This document shows, piece by piece, positions 55,881 to 64,000 of a DNA stretch of 64,000 bases. The translations under genes and the position numbers were made by a program. This DNA is from Pohlia nutans (Eukaryota; Streptophyta; Bryopsida; Bryales; Mniaceae): NCBI GenBank assembly GCA_022496805.1, contig CM040102.1:18445955-18509954 (forward strand), given 5' to 3'. Numbering within the stretch: the stretch's first letter is position 1; every line of letters starts with the position of its first letter. The notes below the pieces were generated by a model. It saw only the letters and a list, made by a program, of their open reading frames with translations. It was not told where the DNA came from and did no database searches.

Positions 55881-56420
55881 CCCTTTAACGTCTCGATTCA
55901 TCACTGATTTCAAAGATCCGTTATAAAATGTTTGATGAATACCAAAAATGGAGTTGATGTACAAAGCAAAGTTGTAAATGTCAATGTTTAGATCACATCT
56001 GTATGGTTGGATTTATCATATTTCTTAGTAATTTTTTTAAATTAATTTTTCAAGGTTTTCTTTTGAAATTCAATTAAAAATCCCAAAGTAACACAAAAAA
56101 ATTAAAAATTGTTGTAATGAATTTGAAATAACATGCACTACGAGATGGTATGCTTTCCATTATTTGATTCTACTTATTTTGGAAAATCATGCTGAAGGTC
56201 TTACTTTTTGAACTAAAAATGAAACTTGACATCAACCACTATTGTTATTTTTCAAAAAATCACAATATCTTATTTTGAAGATCCATACCGTACAAATGGT
56301 AGTCAACTAGCACAAGAACCAAAGAAAATTTGGATGGATGAAAAACTGTACAGGATGTAGTAAAGAGAAGGATTTCAATCTGTTCGTCGTCCATTATATG
56401 AACGCAGGCGCGTTAAAGGG
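55881..56420 (-). mobile_element. TTAA-flanked MITE, 540-bp family, copy 2
   Basis: TTAA at 55877-55880 and 56421-56424; ends CCCTTTAACGTCTCG and GGCGCGTTAAAGGG. Inverted copy of 693-1232 with identical length. Confidence 0.88.
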
Positions 56421-56439
56421 TTAACTACGGTGAACAATT

Positions 56440-56550
56440 TTTTGCACCAATGGCCTTTTGTCTGGTGGGCACTGGCTCATTTTCAAGACGAACAGACACT
56501 TTATTCACGCCAGCCTCGAAAGAGGTCTAAAGTTTGTTTCTATCTATATA
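56440..56550 (+). mobile_element. 5'-truncated SINE fragment
   Basis: Contains TTGTCTGGTGGGCACTGGCT, ACGAACAGACACTTTATTCA and the TTTCTATCTATATA tail shared with 63494-63860. Confidence 0.7.
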
Positions 56551-56827
56551 TTTAGTGAACAGTAATTGAAAGCACTCACTCAATTATAATTCGTGTCGTG
56601 TAATTGTTTATTAGATTATTCAATAGCCCATTCAATTAGAGATCACTAATCACTTCATTTATAAAAGTGGATGAAACTAAAAGGCAGCCTTCTTGAAAAT
56701 GTTATGACGAGGGAAGGAAAAAAAAATTATAAAAATAATAAATAATAATAATAAAAAAAGGAAAAAAAAAGAAAAAGAGGTTATGTAACTTAGCACATAT
56801 GAGAAGCACTCCCTGCAAAACACCTGG

Positions 56828-57040
56828 CCCCACTCTCTCTAAAATAGAAAACCAATTTACGGTTCAATCTCCTCTCATTCTTTCTTGATAAAGCGAGAGC
56901 GGGCCCGTGACGGGGTTCGTGAAAGACATCGGTCTTAGTTTGAGAAAGTGCCAAGCCCATTCAATAACTCAAGCACCCACCCTCTAATTCAAAAAATGAA
57001 CTAAAATTAATTCACTCATTTTGTAGAGAGCAAACGTGAG
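56828..57040. repeat. Dispersed repeat, copy 2
   Basis: Matches 6896-7110 upstream of the RINGv gene. Confidence 0.6.
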
Positions 57041-58197
57041 TCTGCCCTGAACCTTTTCAAGACATAGGTTTCATAGCCCCTCTCAAAATGTTGCCTCTAT
57101 TTTGTAGTTCTCAAGTCCCCAAATTCCTTGAAAGGCATCTAAGATAAAATATAGTTATACATATTAATATATTGTATAATGCTTGGTATTGCTCCCTTCT
57201 GTCATTTCAGCATAAATTAGAATATCCCTTTAGGAAATTCATCCAATGGCACATGAATTCAATTGCATTGTGTCAGGTATTAATCTCAATCAAACAATGT
57301 GTTCAATAGTTTTGCAAAAAAAATCTAAGGCAATGCATTCCTTAGTATTGGTGAATAATGTTCCTCAAGCCTATGCCCTAAAAAATCCTCATAGACTATG
57401 AATAAATCAAGTCCTTGCATGCTTGTACAAGTATTATATTTCTTTTAATTATTGATTTTTGGGGACACAAAAAGGAAGATTTTATTTCAATGTAAATATC
57501 ACAATGTACAATATTGGGTAGAGTCAATATTCTTGCCGATAAAATAGATATCATACAAACATCCTCACGGGATAGCGTATTGAAATCTCAGGGAGTGTAC
57601 TATTCAATAAAGCCAAGAATCACGTGCGTGCATCCCCCCTAATTAAAAACCCCCTGTATACATTTTCCTTTTGGCTAAAATTAAGCAATATATGTACAAA
57701 TCTCATAGCCTCAAAATACATTTCCTTATGTACACATGGGCTAAAAATGAGGAATTATACTCCAAGCCCCATGTATATCTACTTTCCGCTCGATTAAAAT
57801 ATATCTCCGATACATACATTTTGTACATGCTTGTTCTAAATAATACCCTTGTTGTGCACGCACGTGTATAATTACAGTGCTTGAAGAGTGCACTCCCTGG
57901 GATTGAAATTAACCCATAAAGGACATGGTAAGCTTGAGGGACTTTAGTTTTGAGAGAATATTTCAGAAAAGCTTTAGAAATGTAACTAAAGCCTAGGACA
58001 GAAAATTCATAAACTATGAAATTAGTCCATAATCTCCTTACAATCCCAAGGCCTGCATCAACCCCATCCAAGGCCTTGTGAAAAACCATCCTCACACAAT
58101 CCAACAGACTCTAGGCCACAATTCAAGAGACCAAAGAGACTACACCCTAACATAATTGTCCTAAATAATTGGAACTGGAGGCCCCATTGTAACTTAA
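57041..58197. other. AT-rich spacer
   Basis: No supported gene; a 133-codon minus-strand frame (57703-58104) has no domain. A solitary TTAA-element end (TTAA then CCCATAAAGGACATGG) starts at 57909. Confidence 0.4.
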
Positions 58198-58560
58198 CCC
58201 TTAAACATCAAGGTAAGCCCCATGGGCTTATTTAAAAGAGAATAATGAAGAAAAAAGTTGATTTTCTCAACCAAATCAAGCGAGACTTGTTGCGTTGGAA
58301 AGCTACTGAAAAAAAGATCTAAATTCCAAATTTTCGCCTCATTTGAGAGATTGTGGAATCGTTGATAAGCAATCAAAGTTATCAAATTGAACAATTTTTG
58401 AGGTTGGGGCAGCTGAAGTTCAGCAGTGCCGCAGTGCTACAGTGCTAGCTAGCAGTGCACTGCTGAGCCGTTTTTGCCCAAAAAAACCAAAAAAAAAAAT
58501 CCCCAAAAAATTTAGATTCCATCCGGGCTGCCCCATTCAGGCCCTCTTGACGTTTAAGGG
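58198..58560 (+). mobile_element. TTAA MITE, 375-bp family, first of a head-to-tail chain
   Basis: TTAA at 58194-58197 and 58561-58564; ends CCCTTAAACATCAAGG and CTTGACGTTTAAGGG; 363 bp. Confidence 0.88.
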
Positions 58561-58564
58561 TTAA

Positions 58565-58787
58565 CCCCTAAACGTCTGAATGTGCCTTTGCGACCAGTAG
58601 AATACGGTGTGTTTTGGTTGTATTTGGAATGAATCCACCCTTTAATGGGTTTGAGTTCAAAAGAGAAGTTGGAATTTAAATCAATGTGTTTCTAGTGAGT
58701 TATTGAAACCCCAATTTAGAGCTTCTTGTTGGTAGCAAATGTCAATTATACCGCAGCATATATACTACCCCATGGGACGTTTGGGGG
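58565..58787 (-). mobile_element. TTAA MITE, 225-bp family, second in the chain
   Basis: Shares single TTAA junctions with both neighbours (58561-58564, 58788-58791); 223 bp. Confidence 0.88.
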
Positions 58788-58791
58788 TTAA

Positions 58792-59015
58792 CCCCTAAAC
58801 GTCCCACGGGGATAGTACATACGATGTCATATGATTGGGATTTGCTAGCAACACGAAAATCTTTATTGGGTCTCAATAACTCACTAGAACCGTATTGATC
58901 TAAATTCCAACTTCTTTTTTGAACTGAAACCCATCAAAAGTGAGGATCCATTCCAAACACAACCAAAACACACCGTATTCTACTGGTCGCAAAGGCACAT
59001 TCAGACGTTTAGGGG
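58792..59015 (+). mobile_element. TTAA MITE, 225-bp family, third in the chain
   Basis: TTAA at 58788-58791 and 59016-59019; 224 bp; opposite orientation to the preceding copy. Confidence 0.88.
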
Positions 59016-59320
59016 TTAATGCTTTTCCATGGTTCCATGTTCAGGTAATTGAAGGACATGAAGCGGGTGATGACATGGACCAGGGCCACACAGGTCATGA
59101 AGCAACCTGGCCAGTCTGAAACACATGAAATACAATGTATTTTTAGAAACTAGCTGGGGAGACAAAAATACGAGGTCAAAGTTACATGCAAAATTTGACT
59201 GAACATAGCTTTTACACCACTGTAGTCAAGGAGAAAGGAGAGAAAAGGAGAGAAAGGAGTATGCAAAAGTTAGTTTGTCAATACCCAGAACCACCAATTG
59301 GAAATGGAATAGATCTTTAA

Positions 59321-59900
59321 CCCCTAAACGTCCCAGCGTCCAGAAACTGGATCACGAACGGATTCAAAGCCTTCTCACGTTCTCATCAATGCTTGGATGA
59401 AACTCATCCAATTTTTTGGAGATTCTTCACCAAGTTGTTGTCCTATCTAATGGCTGGATTTAGTCATACTAGAGTACATATTTTTCTAAAATTACAAATG
59501 TAGAAGTATGTCAAGTCGTTGACCAAGCCAAAATTGCATTGACTCAAGTTCAAAGTGGAATCGTGAAAAATGAGGTCATAAATTTAAGAAACACAAAAAT
59601 TTTAAAGCATCACCACGTTTAAGAGTATCTCATTTCAAACTCATTCCAACAAATTTTACTCAAAAAATATTGAAATTTAGTTTGTAATCGAATTTAGAAG
59701 GAATTTTTAATTTCAACTTTCAAAATTTATAATTAAATATTGGTGATTGTATTAGTGAATGGAACCGTACGGATGGAATCTAAAATTCAAAATCTAGAAC
59801 TTTCATTTGTATATCAATTCCAGAATATTCTTCTAAATAGTAGTTTATAATGCTTTTTCTCAAATTGTCAATTCCAGGGACACCCTGGTACGGTTAGGGG
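59321..59900 (+). mobile_element. TTAA-flanked MITE, 580-bp family, copy 2
   Basis: TTAA at 59317-59320 and 59901-59904. Matches 28159-28738 nearly base for base. Confidence 0.88.
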
Positions 59901-59904
59901 TTAA

Positions 59905-60441
59905 CCCCTAAAGGACCAATCAACCCTATTATGCTTGATTTTTGGTCAAACGCCCCAAAAATCAAGTGTTTTTAGTTTTATTGTAATTGGTGTTTCATTA
60001 GATGTTTAAGTTAAGTTAATCTACATCTTTTGACCATTGGGATTGGAGAATAGATTTCATTTGAATTTTTTTCTACCGTTGAGAAATTTGAATTTTGAGT
60101 GTTCAAAATACAAAGGGCTTTCTAAAAATGATCCAATCATAGGTCTCTTTTAATTTTTTCACTTTCAGTTTTTTACTCCTTGTAAATATTACTTTCATCT
60201 ACATTGAATATAATTTTTCATATTAAATTTGACAAAACTATATTTATTTTGAATTTTTACCTTATTTTCATGATAAAATTTGTAAATATTCAAACTTTTT
60301 TCCAATCATGTTGAAAATTTTGTCATACCTTCATAATGTTGATGACTATCTATGAAAAATTATAAATCATACAATGTGATATTTCAAGTATGCAAATTAT
60401 AGTGCTTTGACTTTTACAAAAGAAGTGAGGACCTTTAGGGG
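59905..60441 (+). mobile_element. TTAA-flanked MITE, GGACC ends, 537 bp
   Basis: Shares TTAA 59901-59904 with the 580-bp element; right TTAA 60442-60445. Ends CCCCTAAAGGACCAATC and GAGGACCTTTAGGGG. Confidence 0.82.
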
Positions 60442-60690
60442 TTAATGATAGCAAGCAGTCTATTACTGAACGTAATAGTTCTTCCCTGTGTAGCCTAGCC
60501 TTAACACATAAGAGCATCCGCACCTCTGCACTCTAAAGCTGACTTGCTAAAATTATCTATTATACAATACAGTATGGTTTGTCTCACACGACCGTTCCGC
60601 GCTGGAATCCGTCCATGTGCTCAACGGGACGGGTCCCACTAGTTCATCTACATTTGAAGAGTTCTTGAACTTACACTCCCTTATCCTTAA

Positions 60691-61493
60691 CCCTTTAGTG
60701 CCCATGGTACTGTAGCTCAGAGCCCTGGATTTCAGTAGACTTTTTCACTGTGGTTGAGACTACCAAAAATAAAATGGGTTAAATTAGAAAGTAACCGTAC
60801 AATTCTATTCTCAACTCGAGAGCACACGTTTTATTAAAATTTGAGAATCATCCGATGGTGGGATCGCAAGATTATAGTATGTATTTGAACTGTATAATGC
60901 ACGTTCAAAAACGAGATTTTGGGGGGTGTGTGACTTCAAAGTTAAATATAATTTGAGGTAAATTTTCAAAAATAAAAGCAAAGAAGTTCAGCTATGCCCT
61001 ATGTCAACACCTCTCCCTTGCAATCTTTCATATCAAAAATAGACTCACACATAATTATTGTAAGATTTATAAGTGAAAGTGACTTCTCCATGTACGGTTT
61101 AGGACAAAATTTTATACGTTGAAAATTGACAGGAGTGGGTACATTAGTCAAGATCGGATTACACACGCTAATGGAAGATGAAGAAGAGAACACAATCCAA
61201 AAAAATAAAACAAGATAACAAACTTCCAAACACAAGAAATACTTCACAATATATATGTTGTATTTGTAAGTATTTACTGTATTTTCAAGTATTTGCAGTA
61301 TTTTCGCGTTCTGTTGATAGGTATTTTGATAGTTGTACAATTCCAAATTGAAAATTTCTTTTTCTGGAAGGTGCGTAATGTATGTGGGCAAATCTGAACT
61401 TCAAAACTGAAGTTCCAATTCTTCACGGATTCTCTGCTATTTGCATTTCAGACATTGTAGTGACCATAATGTGGTTTGCTGGACACTAAAGGG
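60691..61493 (+). mobile_element. TTAA-flanked element, GTGCCC family, 803 bp
   Basis: TTAA at 60687-60690 and 61494-61497; ends CCCTTTAGTGCCCATGG and GGACACTAAAGGG. Longest complete TTAA element here. A 130-codon AT-rich minus frame inside shows no transposase motif. Confidence 0.78.
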
Positions 61494-61497
61494 TTAA

Positions 61498-63493
61498 ACG
61501 ACCCTCAAGCACATCAATCACAAGTAGAATGTTGAATATAGTCAACTAAACTTAAATTTGAAAAGTTATTTCTTAACTCGCTAGGATTGAGGGTTAAGAG
61601 GCATTTTTGAAGAGCCATTTGAGCATTCCCACCCATGTACACTAGGACTAACTCCCTAAAATTTTCATCTCCATCTGAAGAGCCCTTGCACTCACACTCC
61701 CCCACCCTTACACGCCCTTCACATATCAAAAGTGGGCATCAAATAGTCAATGGACCAATCACAAATAGAATGTGAGAATATTGTTAACTAAATAGTGATT
61801 TGAAGGCCTAATCTCTAACTCGCTAGTATTGAGAGTCAAGAGGTAATTTTGAAAGGCCTTTGGCACTTTTCATCTAGGAGGGCATGGGTGGCCATGCTCT
61901 TAGCATTTTTCATCTAGCTATAGCTTGTGTCAGACTCTTTGAAGACATGGGTGCGGGTGCTCTAACACTGTTAAGCCCTAAAGTTTGTACCCTTACTAAA
62001 GTTTTCAAGATTCTCCCCGATGTTCTTTGTTTTCACATTTTAAGTTTGTCTTACTTGTTTGACTCCTACTAAATTCCCTTATATGATGACAAGTGTTATC
62101 TTTCACTTTAATTCCATGGAAAATCAATGTATCAATAAAAATCAAACAAAGCAGTAGGGGATGTAAAACCCTACGATTATAGAATGTAATGAAGGATGCA
62201 AGTTCCTTGTTACCAACAAACGCTTATTGAGGATCAAAGAATTTATTTTTTTCAATTGGTAGAGTGACATGTACCCTAAAATGTAAACAGGTAAAGGAAA
62301 AAATGGATAGAATCATTCATATTTATATGCTCATTCATAAAATTATTTATAATAAGGCACTTTCATCCAAATATTGACGGTTTTAGTATTTTTGAGAAGA
62401 CTAACAATTTCATCCTCTCTTTTTTCTTTTTCTCATTTTTCCTAGTGTAAAAGTAACCACTCCGAAAATCAGTTAAGATTCTGGCAAAAATTAGCCAATT
62501 TTCTTTTCACTGTTGAGAATCATCCTGATAAATTCTTGGGGCCCTACAATCAGTGGAACGGATTGTAGCTACAGTATTCTTGGAAGGGGAGACCTGATCT
62601 CAAGCTTGGCCCTTGGAACCGGCCCATAGATTTCCAATCATGTGAGAGTGCCATTCCATCTTGTACACGTTATCCCTATAATTGAAATGACGTGATTTAT
62701 GTTCAACCCGGCTCTCCATCCTCATGTCCAGGCCTGCCTATCGGGCTCTCGCAATATGAGCATCTTCTTATGAATCCCTGGAATGTGTTCAATTTATTCT
62801 AATTGCTTCATTGGGATACCCTTATGTTTTTTTTTTTAATTCATTATATGTGCAAGTGTCATGGTTCTAGAAATTTCTGGGAGCTCATGGAATCATGGAA
62901 TAATGGAATCTTATAGTAGATAGATAGAAACTTTGGTTCTCTTTTGAGGTTGGTGTGAATAAAGTGTTTGTTCGTCTTAACAATAAATTAGTGCCCACCA
63001 AACAAAGAGCACTGGTGTAAGACTACTCCCCGCATTTTAAGAATAGATGGAATCCTACACTTCATATGATGAGATTCTCTTGAGTTTTCCACCATGCAAC
63101 TTGTCTACATATACATTACACTGAAATTGTGGCCCACGGTATTTACGAGAGGCTTTACCAATAATTATTTTTCCAAAACATTGTGGTAAATTTCATTCAA
63201 ATATGATGAAAAAATTGTTCAAATGGATGAATGTACCCACGCTATTCACCCACCCACAGTATATGCTGTATATGGTGATTTCAGTGTACTAACTGTAGTA
63301 GCAGGATGCATGGGGCACCTGGCTTCGCTTATTGTAACATACAGTAATTTTCAAATTATACAAATGAACAGCGGTTACATTCAGTATACAATAAGACAGT
63401 AGTCTTTATACGAATAGTCTTTATACAAATGATCAGCCGTTACGTTCTCCTTTACCATATGGTCAAAATACACAGCTACACTTGTCCATGCAA
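61498..63493. other. Spacer, no gene seen
   Basis: Only short frames. Near 61665-61700 sequence resembles the left flank of the 803-bp element (60640-60680). A SINE fragment lies at 62921-63030. Confidence 0.4.
62921..63030 (-). mobile_element. 5'-truncated SINE fragment
   Basis: Complement of the SINE 3' domain: GATAGATAGAAACTTTGG, GTGAATAAAGTGTTTGTTCG, GTGCCCACCAAACAAAG. Confidence 0.7.
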
Positions 63494-63860
63494 GATAGAT
63501 AGAAACTCCGGTCCCTTTTAGGGGCCGGCGTGAATGAAGTGTCCGTTCGTAATGTCAATGACCCGGTGCCCACCAGACAAGGGGACATTGGGACAATATT
63601 ACTCTCCCCTTTCGAGGATGAACACTATACTACCACACTATGCTAGTTCCTAGCTAGCCACTAATGCTTTGAAGATATCGGACATGGTATCCCTCCAAAG
63701 GACTTTGAGGTACCCATACAACAAGGTCCAAGGAGCCCCCACCATAGTTGGGTGGACTATGGTGGTGAGCACCACGCCGGCATGGGGAATAGAACCCACA
63801 ACCTCCTCATTGGGGGCCACGAGCCCTAACCACCAAGCCAAGGCCCGTGGTGCCTTCATT
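63494..63860 (-). mobile_element. Intact tRNA-derived SINE with 9-bp target duplication
   Basis: On the minus strand a tRNA-like head carries an A-box-like TGGCTTGGTGGTTAGG and a B-box-like GGGTTCTATTCC about 35 nt later. A body with GTGGTGCTCACCACC follows, then a 3' domain with stem CCGGCCCCTAAAAGGGACCGG-type pairing, then a short TATCTATC tail. The 367 bp are flanked on both sides by TCCATGCAA (63485-63493 and 63861-63869). Three truncated copies occur in this window. SINEs need LINE enzymes in trans. Confidence 0.85.
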
Positions 63861-63869
63861 TCCATGCAA

Positions 63870-64000
63870 CATAACATTCAGTAGCCTTCATGTCCACTGC
63901 CTTTCCTTCATGCACTCTGTTCATCACCTTGAGCCTCCACCTGTCCACTTAGCTATTGATGAAGTATTGTTGGTCATGGAATATTCTACACCATCTACTG
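63870..64000 (-). repeat. Dispersed repeat, copy at the window edge
   Basis: Complement of 11377-11503 in the RINGv gene; runs off the window. Confidence 0.7.

Noticed and set aside
57703..58104. 133-codon minus frame
   Set aside because: No domain, AT-rich, no splice context.
60999..61391. 130-codon minus frame inside the 803-bp TTAA element
   Set aside because: Considered as a transposase remnant, but it is AT-driven and lacks DDD or cysteine-rich motifs.
63780..63850. Functional tRNA gene on the minus strand
   Set aside because: A- and B-box-like motifs exist but the cloverleaf is incomplete and the segment is the head of a SINE with target duplications.

Overview
This is nuclear DNA from a land plant. 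Three things show this: spliced genes with GT-AG introns of about 80-1500 bp, plant-type proteins (fused NADH-GOGAT with a plastid-like leader, AXR1, a RINGv ligase with the plant membrane tail), and AT-rich gene-poor spacers full of MITEs. A single-exon F-box gene and short introns would fit a non-seed plant such as a bryophyte, but the species cannot be fixed from this window.

Layout. 1-6.9 kb is a repeat field with no gene. 7.4-12.7 kb (+) is an eight-exon RINGv (MARCH-like) membrane E3 ligase. 15.4-19.8 kb (+) is a 14-exon AXR1/NAE1, the regulatory half of the NEDD8-activating E1. 20.5-22.6 kb (+) is a two-exon Cys/His-rich protein with a conserved plant C-terminus. 24.4-25.3 kb (-) may be a small two-exon membrane protein. 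25.7-32.5 kb is a nested repeat field. 32.5-33.3 kb holds a B3-domain pseudogene whose 5' part is duplicated as an inverted repeat. 35.8-37.0 kb (+) is an intronless F-box gene. 39.5-48.2 kb (-) is a complete 15-exon NADH-dependent glutamate synthase (GLT1) of 2222 residues with a TATA box. 49-64 kb has no recognisable gene and is again repeat-dominated.

Together, RINGv, AXR1 (neddylation of cullins) and the F-box protein (a cullin-RING substrate receptor) all belong to ubiquitin biology. Nothing shows that they are co-regulated, and such families are common in plants, so I read this as coincidence. GLT1 is primary nitrogen assimilation.

The most unusual content is a dense population of short non-coding elements that are bounded by TTAA and share termini of the form CCC(C/T)TAAACGTC or CCC(C/T)TAAAGGAC. 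I count 23 with both ends, about 9 kb of the window. Nested copies give empty-site comparisons that show TTAA as the duplicated target, the signature of the piggyBac superfamily, which is not a usual component of described plant genomes. Other mobile DNA includes a 305-bp TA-flanked family, a Stowaway, a Tourist-like element with TTA duplication, two long-TIR elements, a near-perfect 361-bp foldback, and an intact tRNA-derived SINE with a 9-bp target duplication.
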